Both the position numbers and the translations under genes were made by a program. The notes beneath the pieces are model-generated. The model was not told the origin of the DNA, did not search any database, and saw nothing but the letters and a program-made list of their open reading frames with translations. From the NCBI GenBank assembly GCA_024235675.1, contig JACKLZ010000001.1, forward strand, positions 682,001 to 746,000: a stretch of 64,000 nucleotides of DNA. Direction: 5' to 3'. Below, piece after piece: positions 15,924 to 25,315 of the stretch (position 1 is the first letter of the stretch; each line of letters starts with the position of its first letter). Source of the DNA: Zoogloeaceae bacterium (GTDB lineage: Bacteria; Pseudomonadota; Gammaproteobacteria; Burkholderiales; Rhodocyclaceae).

Positions 15924-17228
15924 ATGACTTATCGCCCCCTCTACGCCCCCGCCACACTCAGCCTGCACGCCGGCCAGAGCCCGGACTCCGATCACGGCGC
16001 CCGCGCTGTCCCGATCCACTTCACCACCAGCTATGTTTTCGCCGACGCCGAACAGGCCGCCGCACGCTTCAATCTTGAGCGTCCCGGCCATGTCTATTCG
16101 CGCATCTCGAATCCCACCTGCGCGGTACTCGAAGAGCGCATCGCCGCGCTCGAAGGCGGCATTGGCGCCATTGCCACCGCCAGCGGCCAGGCCGCGCTGC
16201 ATCTGGCCATCTGCACACTGACCGGCGCGGGCGGCCATATCGTCGCCTCGCGGGCCTTGTACGGCGGCTCACACAACCTGCTGGCCTACACCCTGCCGCG
16301 TTTCGGCATCGAGACCAGCTTCGTCGATCCGCGCGACCTCGACGCCTGGCGCGCCGCCATCCGGCCCAACACCGCGCTACTGTTCGGCGAATCGCTGGGC
16401 AATCCGGGCCTGGACGTGCTCGACATCCCGGCCGTCTCGGCCATCGGCCACGAACACGGCCTGCCGCTGCTGGTCGACGCCACACTGGTCACCCCCTGTT
16501 TGCAGCAGCCTATCGAACTGGGTGCCGATCTGGTGGTCCACTCCGCTACCAAATTCCTCGGCGGCCATGGCGTTGCGGTGGGCGGGCTGCTGGTCGATGG
16601 CGGCCGGTTCGACTGGGACGCCAGCGGTCGATTCCCGACCCTGACCGAGCCCTACGACGGCTTCCACGACATGGTGTTCACCGAAGAGTCGCCCATCGCC
16701 GCCTTTTTGCTGCGCGCCCGCCGCGAAGGCCTGCGTGACTTTGGCGCCTGCCTGTCACCGATGAACGCCTTCCAGATTCTGCAAGGCATCGAAACCCTGC
16801 CGCTGCGCATGCGCGCCCATGTGGCCAATGCCGAAGCCCTCGCCGTGCACTTGTCCCAACACCCCATGGTCGCGCGTGTCGGCTATCCCGGTCTCGAAAA
16901 TCACCCCGACCATGCGCTCGCCAAACAACTGCTGCCCAAAGGCGCCGGCGCAGTATTCAGTTTCGAACTCAAAGGCAGCCGCGCCGCGGGCAAGGCCTTC
17001 ATCAACGCCTTGCGCGTATTCTCGCACCTGGCCAATGTTGGCGACGCCAAGTCGCTGGTCATCCATCCGGCCAGCACCACGCATTTTCGCATGTCAGCCG
17101 ACAACCTCGTGGCCGCCGGCATTCGCGAAGGCACCATCCGCCTGTCGGTCGGGGTCGAAGACGTCAGCGATCTCATCGAAGACCTTGAGCGCGGCCTGCG
17201 CGCTGCCGCCAAAGCGGAGGGCCGCTGA
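15924..17228 (+). CDS. metY: O-acetyl-/O-succinylhomoserine sulfhydrylase (Cys/Met metabolism PLP enzyme)
   Basis: A 434-residue PLP enzyme. It opens with TLSLHAGQSPD, then YSRISNPTCAVLEERIAALE, a SGQAALHLAI segment, and the Schiff-base lysine in HSATKFLGGHGVAVGGL. The C-terminus carries NVGDAKSLVIHPASTTHF and IRLSVGVEDVSDLIEDL, characteristic of the MetY/OAH sulfhydrylase group. It incorporates sulfide into activated homoserine to give homocysteine. The ATG at 15924 fits the family length; a start at 15879 would overlap DUF465. Its stop overlaps the start of the hydrolase (TGATG), so they are coupled. Family members also include cystathionine gamma-synthases, hence some doubt on substrate. 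Confidence 0.9.
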   Translation: MTYRPLYAPATLSLHAGQSPDSDHGARAVPIHFTTSYVFADAEQAAARFNLERPGHVYSRISNPTCAVLEERIAALEGGIGAIATASGQAALHLAICTLTGAGGHIVASRALYGGSHNLLAYTLPRFGIETSFVDPRDLDAWRAAIRPNTALLFGESLGNPGLDVLDIPAVSAIGHEHGLPLLVDATLVTPCLQQPIELGADLVVHSATKFLGGHGVAVGGLLVDGGRFDWDASGRFPTLTEPYDGFHDMVFTEESPIAAFLLRARREGLRDFGACLSPMNAFQILQGIETLPLRMRAHVANAEALAVHLSQHPMVARVGYPGLENHPDHALAKQLLPKGAGAVFSFELKGSRAAGKAFINALRVFSHLANVGDAKSLVIHPASTTHFRMSADNLVAAGIREGTIRLSVGVEDVSDLIEDLERGLRAAAKAEGR

Positions 17229-18034
17229 TGTCCGCCCACCAGCAAGACTCGATATACGCCTACACCGGCGGCCGACCGACCGTTGCCGGCCAGGCCACAC
17301 TGGTCTTTGTCCACGGCGCCGGGCACGACCACAGCGTATGGAACATGCCGGCGCGCCACTTCGCGTATCACGGCTTCAATGTGCTGGCCCCCGATCTGCC
17401 AGGCCACGGCCGCTCCAAAGGCGATCCGCTGCCCAGCATCGAGGCCATTGCCAAGTGGCTGATCAACTGGATCGAGTCGCGAACCGACGGCCAGGTTGTC
17501 CTTATTGGCCACAGCATGGGCTCGCTTGTCGCGCTTCGCGCCGCAGCCCAGCACCCCGACCGGGTCGCCAAGCTGGTGCTGGCCGGCAGTGTCGCCCCCA
17601 TGCCGGTGGCCGCGCCCTTGCTCAGCGCAACACTCGAAGCGCGCGACAAGGCCCACGCCATGATCAACCAGTGGTCCTACACGCCCGATCACCATCTCGG
17701 TGCAAGCGCCCAACCAGGCATGGTGCTGACCGGCGTCAACCGCCGGCTGATGGAGCGCAGCGCCCCCGGCGTGCTTCACACCGACATGTCAGCCTGCAAC
17801 GCCTACACCGCCGGCGAAGTCGACGCCGCCCGCATCGGCGCGCCAACCCGCCTGATCTGCGGCGAGCGCGACCAGATGACGCCGCTCAAGGCGACCCGCG
17901 CGTTGCAGACAGCACTTGCCAAGGTCCCCGGCGGTGCGCATATCATCGTCTTGCCGAACGCCGGTCATGCCATGATGGCGGAAGCACCGGATGCATTTCT
18001 CGACGCATTACGCGGGTTTATCGTCACACCATAA
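17228..18034 (+). CDS. Alpha/beta hydrolase
   Basis: A 268-residue alpha/beta-hydrolase. The oxyanion region is VFVHGAGHDHSVWNMPAR, the nucleophile elbow is IGHSMGSLVALR (Ser), the acid is in CGERDQMT, and the final His is in LPNAGHAMMAEAP. The substrate is unknown; family members include esterases, haloperoxidase-like and meta-cleavage hydrolases. Its ATG overlaps the metY stop by one base, so it is translated from the same mRNA and could act on a by-product of that pathway. No signal peptide. Confidence 0.88.
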   Translation: MSAHQQDSIYAYTGGRPTVAGQATLVFVHGAGHDHSVWNMPARHFAYHGFNVLAPDLPGHGRSKGDPLPSIEAIAKWLINWIESRTDGQVVLIGHSMGSLVALRAAAQHPDRVAKLVLAGSVAPMPVAAPLLSATLEARDKAHAMINQWSYTPDHHLGASAQPGMVLTGVNRRLMERSAPGVLHTDMSACNAYTAGEVDAARIGAPTRLICGERDQMTPLKATRALQTALAKVPGGAHIIVLPNAGHAMMAEAPDAFLDALRGFIVTP

Positions 18035-18124
18035 AAATTATTCGTGACAGGAGCACCACCGCTTCGCCGGCGGCGACTCCCCCTCGTTTTTGCTGCAACA
18101 CCCATACCCCTGACAGGAGACAAC

Positions 18125-18919
18125 ATGCAGCAACCGGACGACCAAAAAAAAGAAGAATCGGGGCACCCACCCTTTCCGATCATTCGTGATGTCAAGGTGG
18201 GTTCGCCGATCCGCTGGTTCGCAAAAGGCTGGAACGACATGATCTCCTGCCCGATCCCGAGTCTGTTCTACGGGTTCTGCTTTGCGGCCATGGGCTTGCT
18301 GATCACCTTTGTGTTCGAACACGCCTACGAATACACCTCGGGCCTGACCTCCGGCTTCCTCCTGCTGGGCCCCTTCCTGTCCATGGGCTTGTACGAAATC
18401 AGCCGCCGCCGTGAAAAAGGCGACGCCTGCTCGCTGATGCCCACCATGATGGTGTGGCGTCGCAACGCCGGCAATATCGGCATTTTCGCCGTCGTGCTCG
18501 GCGTCATGTTCCTGGTCTGGGCGCGCGCTTCACTGGTGATTTTTGCACTGTTCTACACCAACGAAATGCCCAACCTGACCGGCTTTCTGCAGCAGCTGAT
18601 CAGCCTGGAAAACCTTGAATTCCTGATGGTCTACTTCGCCGTCGGCATGCTCTTCGCCACCCTCGTGTTCGCAGTCAGCGTCGTGTCGATTCCGCTGATG
18701 CTGGACCGCGACCAGGATGCCATCTCGGCCATGCTCGCCAGCGTCGGCGCGCTCGCCAGGAACCCGGCCGCCATGATCATGTGGGCATTCGCCATCGTCA
18801 GCGCCACCTTGATTGGCTTCATGACCTTCCACCTCGGTCTGGCCGTCTTGATGCCGGTGGTGGGCCACGCCACATGGCACGCCTATCGGGATCTGATCGA
18901 GCCGCTAAACGGCCAGTGA
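18125..18919 (+). CDS. DUF2189 integral membrane protein
   Basis: A 264-residue membrane protein with about six hydrophobic segments (for example near residues 45-65, 74-90, 118-140, 165-190 and 215-245). The conserved entry VGSPIRWFAKGWNDM and the LLLGPFLSMGLYEISRR motif fit the DUF2189 family. Function unknown; members are often annotated as putative cytochrome oxidase or transport-associated membrane proteins without proof. The ATG at 18125 has a strong AGGAGA. It converges with the EEP-family gene, overlapping by 15 bp. Confidence 0.85.
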   Translation: MQQPDDQKKEESGHPPFPIIRDVKVGSPIRWFAKGWNDMISCPIPSLFYGFCFAAMGLLITFVFEHAYEYTSGLTSGFLLLGPFLSMGLYEISRRREKGDACSLMPTMMVWRRNAGNIGIFAVVLGVMFLVWARASLVIFALFYTNEMPNLTGFLQQLISLENLEFLMVYFAVGMLFATLVFAVSVVSIPLMLDRDQDAISAMLASVGALARNPAAMIMWAFAIVSATLIGFMTFHLGLAVLMPVVGHATWHAYRDLIEPLNGQ

Positions 18920-19768
18920 CAGATCCAGATCGAGAAGTACCGGCTGGTGGTCGGAAGCGTCGGTGATCGCGTCGTAACACACGTCGCGCACCGCCGCGGC
19001 CAAGGACTGCGACACGAACATGTAGTCACAGCAATACGGTCGATCCGGCCAGTCGGCGCCATGCAGCCCGACACTGGGCGGGTGCGGCGCATCGCCATGC
19101 CGAAGCGACCACGCATCGCACCAGGGTGATTCGCAATCCTGCTCGGCAACAATCGCCTGCCAGACGGGCGAGGCGGGCTCGCAATTGAAATCCCCACACA
19201 GCACCGCCGCCACCGGCATCACGGGACGCGCAAACGGCCCCGTCTTCTCCCGTTCGCACATCGGAAACGACGCGGCCATCGCAACCGCTGCCTGACGCTG
19301 CTGCAACCATCGCGCCTGCGCCAGACGCTGACCCGGGGCGTAATACTCAAGATGCGTGCTCAACACCCGAACGGGCACCCCCTGCGCACTCATCACCACC
19401 GCCTCGATACAAGCCCGTGTCATACTCAGCACCTCGCGCTCGGGTGGCGACGGGAGCAGATGGCGAAACACCGCTGCGACCGGCAAGCGGGACAACATCA
19501 GATTGCCAAAGGTGCTGCGCCGCCCGCCGCCGGCCGGCATGTCGACCGCCGGAGCATGAATGGCCACATACCCCTCAAACGCGGCTGACAATACCGCCAG
19601 GCCGTCCTCACCCTTGCCCCCCGCCAGCCCTTCGAAACAGCTTGCGACCTCCTGCAGGCAAATGACGTCAAACGGCCCGAGCGCATGAATTCTGTCGATG
19701 ATTCGTGACAGATTCACCACCCCATCAGCCCCCCGCCCCCACTGGATGTTCCAACTAATGACGCGCAT
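18905..19768 (-). CDS. Endonuclease/exonuclease/phosphatase (EEP) family protein
   Basis: A 287-residue protein with a complete EEP fold: VISWNIQWG, the Glu in VICLQEVASCF, STHLEYYAPGQR, CGDFNCEP and the C-terminal DHQPVLLDLDL. These supply the metal-binding Glu, Asp/Asn and His catalytic residues. It lacks a signal peptide, so it is probably intracellular, unlike the PEP-CTERM nuclease at 7748-9625. Substrate could be DNA (ExoIII-like), phospholipid or nucleotide; I cannot tell. The ATG at 19768 follows an in-frame GTG. It may share a divergent promoter region with the gene starting at 19858. Confidence 0.88.
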   Translation of the reverse strand: MRVISWNIQWGRGADGVVNLSRIIDRIHALGPFDVICLQEVASCFEGLAGGKGEDGLAVLSAAFEGYVAIHAPAVDMPAGGGRRSTFGNLMLSRLPVAAVFRHLLPSPPEREVLSMTRACIEAVVMSAQGVPVRVLSTHLEYYAPGQRLAQARWLQQRQAAVAMAASFPMCEREKTGPFARPVMPVAAVLCGDFNCEPASPVWQAIVAEQDCESPWCDAWSLRHGDAPHPPSVGLHGADWPDRPYCCDYMFVSQSLAAAVRDVCYDAITDASDHQPVLLDLDLSLAV

Positions 19769-19857
19769 CACGTTTTTCCCGCTGCGGCCATGACAGAATC
19801 ACGGCTCATAAAAGTCAATCTACCCGACCCGCCCAGCTTGCCGCTGACACTCTTCTG

Positions 19858-21456
19858 ATGCAAATATTCCCTTTCCTGCGATGGAACAGCCGTGCCTGGG
19901 TCGTCCCCCCACGCAGCAGCGGGGCGGTGCATACCGATCCGCTGGCTGAGCTTGAGCACTGGATCGGACAACTGCCACCGCGTTTGCCGCTGACACGCGC
20001 ACGCATGCTGGGCACCCGGCTCAAGACATTGCTCGAAGCCGACACCAAGATCCGCGTTCGGCTCAAGATGCTTGAACTGGTCGATGACGCGACCTTGCGT
20101 TTGAGCAGCGAGATCGAAGCGCAGCTGAACATGGCCACACTGCCACTATCGCGCCGGATCCACCATCCGCTCATCGCCACGCTGGGCGTCCTCAAGTTAT
20201 TGGCACAGGCCTACCTCGACCTCGCCGAAAAATTGTCAAAACGCTGGGTGCGCTTTACCGTTACCCGCCCGCTGCGCATCGCGGTCGAACGCGGCACGCT
20301 ACTGGCCGCCCACCGACTCGCACTCACGCATCGCGCCTACGCCATCGGCAATTCATCGAGCTGGCACCATCTCTACGCCCTCCACAAACTCGCCAAACAG
20401 CATGGCTTTGCCGACGAGCGCCCCAACACCGGCGGTCTAGCACTGTCCGCCTCCGACCACTACGCCCAGGCGGTACTCCTGTCCGCGGCCGACCCGACCG
20501 CCATCGCGCTGGGCGATCTCGACCGGGTGCGTTTCTACTTGCAGCGCCATGTCCGCCATACCCGTTTCATGCTGGCCGGCGACAATGCCGAGGCCCTGCA
20601 GGCGCAGGCACAAGGGCTGTATGTGCTCACCGACGGCACACACCCGCCCATTGCCCTGACCCGCTACCGGGCGCCGCTGCAACGTACTCAATGCCTGCTC
20701 GACTGTCGCGAGATGCTCGCCAAACTCCAGGGCCAGATCGACGGACTGCGCCTCGGTGTCGTCCCCGCGCGACTCGGCCTGCCGATTGCGGCGCGCCAGC
20801 AACGCTATGTGGCCATGCTCGAGACGCTGCACGACCACTGGGCCAACCCGCGTTCGCGCAGCCATGGCCGAACCCGGTTTCTGCCGCGGGCCGACCTGGT
20901 GGCGGGCTTTTCCGCCATTCGCCCCTTCGTCGCAGGCACCGCGCTGCACCGCCGAAGCGGCGAACCGCCACTTAGCGCCGCACTCAATGGCCTGGCTGAC
21001 CGAACCAGCGAATGGGGCATTCTCGACGAGAGCCCCGGAGGATTCGGGCTACGCTATCTGCGTGGTCAGGCGCAATACATCCAGGTCGGAGAAATCATTG
21101 CGCTACGCCCCCACGAGCGCGCGTCGGTCATGATCGGCGTCACCCGCCGCATGGTCAGCCGCAAGGAAAACGAGTTCGACATCGGGCTCGAAATCCTCTC
21201 CGCCTCCAGCATCCCCACCCATGTCATCCTGCCCGCCAGCGCGCTCCAGCGGCGCCCGCAGGTGCCGGTGCTCCTGCTGCCCAAAATGCCATCGCTGGGG
21301 GCTCGCCCCGGCCTGCTGGCGCCAATCGGCGAAGTCCCGCCGGGTACGCGCATCACGCTGCAACAACACGGCCAGCAACTCACCCTCAAAACCGGTGTGC
21401 CGCTCGAAAAACTCTCGGGCGTCGAGATCATTCCGCTCTACCGCGGCGACAAGTAA
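19858..21456 (+). CDS. Conserved hypothetical protein, 532 aa, with PilZ-like C-terminal segment
   Basis: An unrecognised soluble protein. Residues 1-330 are mostly helical and rich in Arg/Leu/Ala (for example LPLTRARMLGTRLKTLL, an alpha-solenoid or scaffold look). Near residue 384, WGILDESPGGFGLRYL contains the DxSxxG pattern seen in PilZ c-di-GMP domains, followed by VGEIIALRP and a beta-rich region resembling a PilZ barrel (MIGVTRRMV, FDIGLEIL). No clear RxxxR partner motif is visible, so c-di-GMP binding is only a hypothesis. No signal peptide or membrane helix. The start has a poor ribosome site. Neighbours are a divergent EEP protein and a CDF exporter; a functional link is not evident. 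Confidence 0.75.
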   Translation: MQIFPFLRWNSRAWVVPPRSSGAVHTDPLAELEHWIGQLPPRLPLTRARMLGTRLKTLLEADTKIRVRLKMLELVDDATLRLSSEIEAQLNMATLPLSRRIHHPLIATLGVLKLLAQAYLDLAEKLSKRWVRFTVTRPLRIAVERGTLLAAHRLALTHRAYAIGNSSSWHHLYALHKLAKQHGFADERPNTGGLALSASDHYAQAVLLSAADPTAIALGDLDRVRFYLQRHVRHTRFMLAGDNAEALQAQAQGLYVLTDGTHPPIALTRYRAPLQRTQCLLDCREMLAKLQGQIDGLRLGVVPARLGLPIAARQQRYVAMLETLHDHWANPRSRSHGRTRFLPRADLVAGFSAIRPFVAGTALHRRSGEPPLSAALNGLADRTSEWGILDESPGGFGLRYLRGQAQYIQVGEIIALRPHERASVMIGVTRRMVSRKENEFDIGLEILSASSIPTHVILPASALQRRPQVPVLLLPKMPSLGARPGLLAPIGEVPPGTRITLQQHGQQLTLKTGVPLEKLSGVEIIPLYRGDK

Positions 21457-21556
21457 TCGACCCACCGCATTGGCATCAGCTTGTCGACAGCCGGCGAATC
21501 CCCGACAATCCATTGATCCAACACACGCGCGCCTTTCCGGCCCATCGCCACCGACC

Positions 21557-22477
21557 ATGCACGATCACGGCCACGGCCATCATCACGGACACCATCACGG
21601 CCACGCCGCCAGCAGCGCTGCCCTGCTGCTCGCACTCGGGCTGACGCTCGGCTTCTCGTTTGTCGAAGCGCTGGCCGGCTGGTGGGCGGGCTCACTGGCG
21701 CTGCTTGGCGACGCCGGTCACATGCTGACCGACAGCTTCGCGCTGGGCCTGGCGGCCGTCGCCGCGCGTCTGTCACAGCGCCCACCCAGCCAGCGCCTGA
21801 GCTACGGCCTGGGGCGCATGGAAGCGCTGGCGGCACTGATCAACGGTCTGCTCATGATTGCGGTGGTGGCAGCCATCGTCTGGCATGCCGTCGAGCGCCT
21901 GCTGAGCCCGCAAACCGTTGCCGGCGGCACGGTCACCGTCGTCGCGCTCATCGGTCTGCTCATCAATATCGCCGCCGCCTGGCTGCTCAGCCGCGGCGGC
22001 AACGACCTGAACACCCGCGCTGCGCTCTTGCATGTCATGGGCGACCTGCTCGGCTCGGTCGCCGCGCTGGCGGCCGGCCTCATCATTCAATTCACCGGAT
22101 GGATGCCGATCGACCCGCTTCTGTCGGTGCTGATCTGCGGGCTGATCCTCGCCTCGACGCTGAGCTTGCTGCGCCAGGTCTTCACCACCTTGCTCGAAGG
22201 CGTGCCCGAATCGCTCTCGCTACCCGAGGTTGGGCGGAGCATGGCAGCGGTCGACGGCATTGTCTCGGTGCACGACCTGCACATCTGGAGCCTGGGCGCC
22301 GGCCGGGTGGCGCTGTCGGCGCATGTGGTGATCGCCTCACTCACCGACTGGCCGACCGTGCTGCCTCGGCTGCAAACCGCCCTGGCCTCGCAATACGGCA
22401 TCGAACACGCCACACTGCAACCCGAAATACCACGCGCCGAGCCCATTGTTTTCAAGCGAAAACTCGGCAGCAGCTAA
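21557..22477 (+). CDS. Cation diffusion facilitator (CzcD/ZitB type metal exporter)
   Basis: A 306-residue CDF protein. The N-terminus is His-rich (MHDHGHGHHHGHHHGHAAS), a probable metal buffer. Six transmembrane helices follow with the metal-site pairs in GDAGHMLTDSFAL (helix 2) and HVMGDLLGS (helix 5). The cytoplasmic C-terminal domain (about 215-306) includes VHDLHIWSLGAG, the HxIWS signature of the CDF carboxy-terminal dimerisation domain. Exports Zn2+ and related divalent ions by H+ antiport. Its start ATG at 21557 is 100 bp past the unknown gene. No metal-responsive regulator adjoins. Confidence 0.93.
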   Translation: MHDHGHGHHHGHHHGHAASSAALLLALGLTLGFSFVEALAGWWAGSLALLGDAGHMLTDSFALGLAAVAARLSQRPPSQRLSYGLGRMEALAALINGLLMIAVVAAIVWHAVERLLSPQTVAGGTVTVVALIGLLINIAAAWLLSRGGNDLNTRAALLHVMGDLLGSVAALAAGLIIQFTGWMPIDPLLSVLICGLILASTLSLLRQVFTTLLEGVPESLSLPEVGRSMAAVDGIVSVHDLHIWSLGAGRVALSAHVVIASLTDWPTVLPRLQTALASQYGIEHATLQPEIPRAEPIVFKRKLGSS

Positions 22478-22532
22478 AGATAGCGCCCCACGAACCGATA
22501 GGATAGGCAAGACCTGCCTCACAAGACGCCTC

Positions 22533-23381
22533 ATGTACAGTGCCCTGGAAATCGTCGCTTCGGTGGATCGCCTCAAGAGTTTGCCGGCGGTCTATCACCG
22601 TATTCGCGCCGAACTCGAATCGCCCGAGGGCTCGCTCAACGAGGTCGCGCGCCTGGTCACCCACGACGGCGTGATCACCGGACGCGTCCTGCAAGTGGTC
22701 AACAGCCCGCTGTATGGCTTTTCGGGCCAGATCGACAGCGTGATGCGCGCGGTCCAGTTACTCGGCATGCAGCAAGTTCATGATCTGGTGCTTGCCACCG
22801 CGGTCAGCGAAGCCTTCGACGGCGTCGACGCCGAACGCATGAACATGCGCATGTTCTGGCGACTGAGCGTTTTGCGCGGTCTGGCCGCGCGGGTGATTGC
22901 CCGCCACTGCGCCCTGCTCGACGCCGAGCGCATGTTTGTCATCGGCCTGCTCGCCGACATGGGCCATCTGGTGATGTACCTCACCGTGCCGGAGCTGGCC
23001 GAACGCGCGCAAACCGAAGCCGATACCACCGAGCAGCCCCTGCACACCATCGAACGCCGACTGATCGGCGCCGATTACGCCGAAGTCGGTTGCGCGCTGC
23101 TCGACAGCTGGCAGCTACCGCAAGGCTTTGCCTCGGCGGTGGGCGGTCAGCACACGCCTTGCACCGCGGGTGCGCACAATTTTGAAGCTGCCATCCTGTC
23201 GCTGGCCAACCGGGTGGCCGATGCCGACCGGCGCGGGCTCGCCAGTGAAGACGCCGCCGGACGTGTCGACTCCGCTATCTGGACCCACCTCGATCTGGCG
23301 CCCAGCCTGATGGGCGAAATCCGCGAAGAGGCCGAACTCAATCTCGCAGCGGTCACCGCGCTGTTCTTTTCACGGCACTGA
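22533..23381 (+). CDS. HDOD domain protein
   Basis: A 282-residue protein with an HDOD fold (about residues 12-210). LPAVYHRIRAELESPEGSLN opens it, followed by DGVITGRVLQVVNSPLYGF (family pattern). The middle FVIGLLADMGHLVM retains a D but not the full HD catalytic pair, so it is a degenerate HD-type domain. HDOD proteins link signalling to nucleotide or motility responses; no output domain is attached here. It starts 55 bp after the CDF gene in the same direction and may be co-transcribed. It ends convergent to hoxW. Confidence 0.85.
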   Translation: MYSALEIVASVDRLKSLPAVYHRIRAELESPEGSLNEVARLVTHDGVITGRVLQVVNSPLYGFSGQIDSVMRAVQLLGMQQVHDLVLATAVSEAFDGVDAERMNMRMFWRLSVLRGLAARVIARHCALLDAERMFVIGLLADMGHLVMYLTVPELAERAQTEADTTEQPLHTIERRLIGADYAEVGCALLDSWQLPQGFASAVGGQHTPCTAGAHNFEAAILSLANRVADADRRGLASEDAAGRVDSAIWTHLDLAPSLMGEIREEAELNLAAVTALFFSRH

Positions 23382-23403
23382 TTTTCGGCACAGATTTGCG
23401 ACA

Positions 23404-23844
23404 CTAAGCCCGCTCGGCCAGCCAGCGGCGCAGTTCATCCCACGCTGCCTCAAGCCGGCGCACTGCCGGCTCACCGAGCCCGGTGCCGAGGCTGAAATCA
23501 TCCCCACGCACACTCAGCAACCAGCACGGCGGCACCGCCTCACCAATCTGCTCCCGTACCCGAAGCACTTCAGCCGGCGACAAGGCGTGCGACTGTACCG
23601 CCACGGCAGCGGCCGGCGCAACGGGTGCGAGCACCACGTCTTCGATCTGACTGCGATGCGCGTCGATGAACAAGGCGGCGTCGACACCGTCCAGATCCAG
23701 CGCGTTTTCGACCTGAAACTGAAAAGCATCAAGCACCGTCACGCCCGGCAGGCCGAGCGCGCTCAGGCGTGTCGCCAGACATGGGCCGATCCCATCATCA
23801 CCGCGGGCATCATTGCCGGCGGCGAGCACCACAATCCGGCTCAC
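23404..23844 (-). CDS. hoxW: Hydrogenase maturation protease HoxW
   Basis: A 146-residue protease. The Ni-coordinating motif GNDARGDDGIGP is at the N-terminus, with an Asp in FIDAHRS and a His in QSHALSP. Members clip the C-terminal peptide from the [NiFe] large subunit after nickel insertion. The GTG start at 23844 overlaps the hoxH stop by 4 bp (GTGA), so translation is coupled; a longer frame to 23943 would run into hoxH. It is the last gene of the hox operon. The cleavage target is HoxH after the His of its DPCLSCATH site, leaving a 26-residue tail. Confidence 0.93.
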   Translation of the reverse strand: MSRIVVLAAGNDARGDDGIGPCLATRLSALGLPGVTVLDAFQFQVENALDLDGVDAALFIDAHRSQIEDVVLAPVAPAAAVAVQSHALSPAEVLRVREQIGEAVPPCWLLSVRGDDFSLGTGLGEPAVRRLEAAWDELRRWLAERA

Positions 23845-25307
23845 CCGTTTCGCACCTTCTGTGCCACGCATTGCCCACCAGCATCGACCAGACGAACCTC
23901 CAGCGGCATCTTGCCCAGCGCGTGCGTTGCGCAGGACAGGCACGGGTCATAGGCCCGGATCGCCACTTCGATATGGTTGAGCAGACCTTCGGTGAGTGTC
24001 TGTCCGTCGAGTTCGCGTCGCGCCACTTCGCGCACCGCGCGGTTCATCGCTTCGTTGTTGTGAGTGGTGGAGACGATCAGATTGCACCAGCGCACCAGGT
24101 CGTCGTCACCGACCCAGTAGTGATGAATCAAGGTGCCGCGCGGCGCCTCGATCACGCCAACGCCAGAGGCCGCCCGCGGCCCCTCGGCCATGCGCTCGCC
24201 ACCGGTCAGATCCGGGTCGGGCAGCATGTCGCGGATCACCTCCGCCGCATGCAGCATTTCGATCATGCGCGCCCAGTGATAGGCCAGCGACGCGTGCTGG
24301 ATCGCGCCACCACTGTAGGCGCGGAAAGCCCGTCGCTCGGCCTCGGCCAGCGGTGTCGGGATGAAATCGCAATTCTGCACCCGCGCCAGCGGCCCGACCT
24401 TGTACCAGCCCGCCTCCGGCCCGAGGTCGGTTACGTACGGAAACTTCATGTAGCTCCACGGTTTCACCGCCTCGGTGATGAAGTCCATGTAGTCGTGGCT
24501 CGGTACTGCATCGCGAAGCACCTCGCCGTCCGCACTGCGCAGGCGCAACTGACCGTCGTAGAGCTCCATCGCGCCATCGGCCCGCACCAGACTCATCAGC
24601 GACGACGGCACGCAACCAAAGCGGTCGTACAGCGCCGGATCGGCCTCATGCAGCCGACGGACCAGCGCCACAGCGGCTTGCGACCACGCCACCATGGTGT
24701 CCGCCTCGGCCAATAGCGCATCGCGATCGGTCGCGGACAGGTGCCGATTGATACCGCCCGGCACCGCCGCCGTACCGTGAATGCGTTTGCCCGCCGTGGC
24801 CGCAATCACTTGCTGGCCGAAACGACGCAGGCCCACGCCCTGACGGGCGATGTCGGGATGCGCCGCAATCACACCGGCGATATTGCGCTGCGCCACCGGT
24901 GCATCGAAGCCGAACAACAGATCGGGCGAGGCCAGATGAAAAAAGTGCAGCGCATGGCTTTGCAGGATCTGGCCGTAGTGCATCAAGCGGCGCATCTTGT
25001 CGGCAGTAGCCGTCACCGGCACCGCACCCACCACGTAATCGAGCGCCTTGGCCGCGGCCAGATGGTGGCTGACCGGACAGATACCGCACAGGCGCTGCAC
25101 GATGACCGGAATTTCCCAATACGGACGCCCCTCGATGAAGGCTTCAAAGCCGCGAAATTCGACAATATGCAGCCGCGCTTCATGCACCTGCCCGGCCTCA
25201 TCCAGCAATAGCGTGACCTTGCCGTGGCCCTCCACCCGAGAGATGGGGTCGATGGCGACGCGACGCAGGGTGTCGCGGTTGGCAGCGGTTTCGAGATCAG
25301 ACGACAT
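23841..25307 (-). CDS. hoxH: NAD-reducing hydrogenase large subunit HoxH
   Basis: A 488-residue [NiFe] large subunit. The first Ni-Fe ligand motif RLCGICPVSHH (Cys74, Cys77) and the last, DPCLSCATH (Cys456, Cys459), are intact. A 26-residue C-terminal extension follows His462, as expected for a precursor cleaved by HoxW. The short ISRVEGHG N-terminus also fits group 3d (bidirectional, NAD-linked) hydrogenases. ATG 25307 is 9 bp after hoxY stops; a TTG 12 bp upstream is possible. It oxidises H2 with the HoxY subunit and passes electrons through HoxU/HoxF to NAD+. Confidence 0.95.
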   Translation of the reverse strand: MSSDLETAANRDTLRRVAIDPISRVEGHGKVTLLLDEAGQVHEARLHIVEFRGFEAFIEGRPYWEIPVIVQRLCGICPVSHHLAAAKALDYVVGAVPVTATADKMRRLMHYGQILQSHALHFFHLASPDLLFGFDAPVAQRNIAGVIAAHPDIARQGVGLRRFGQQVIAATAGKRIHGTAAVPGGINRHLSATDRDALLAEADTMVAWSQAAVALVRRLHEADPALYDRFGCVPSSLMSLVRADGAMELYDGQLRLRSADGEVLRDAVPSHDYMDFITEAVKPWSYMKFPYVTDLGPEAGWYKVGPLARVQNCDFIPTPLAEAERRAFRAYSGGAIQHASLAYHWARMIEMLHAAEVIRDMLPDPDLTGGERMAEGPRAASGVGVIEAPRGTLIHHYWVGDDDLVRWCNLIVSTTHNNEAMNRAVREVARRELDGQTLTEGLLNHIEVAIRAYDPCLSCATHALGKMPLEVRLVDAGGQCVAQKVRNG

Positions 25308-25315
25308 CGGCGTTC

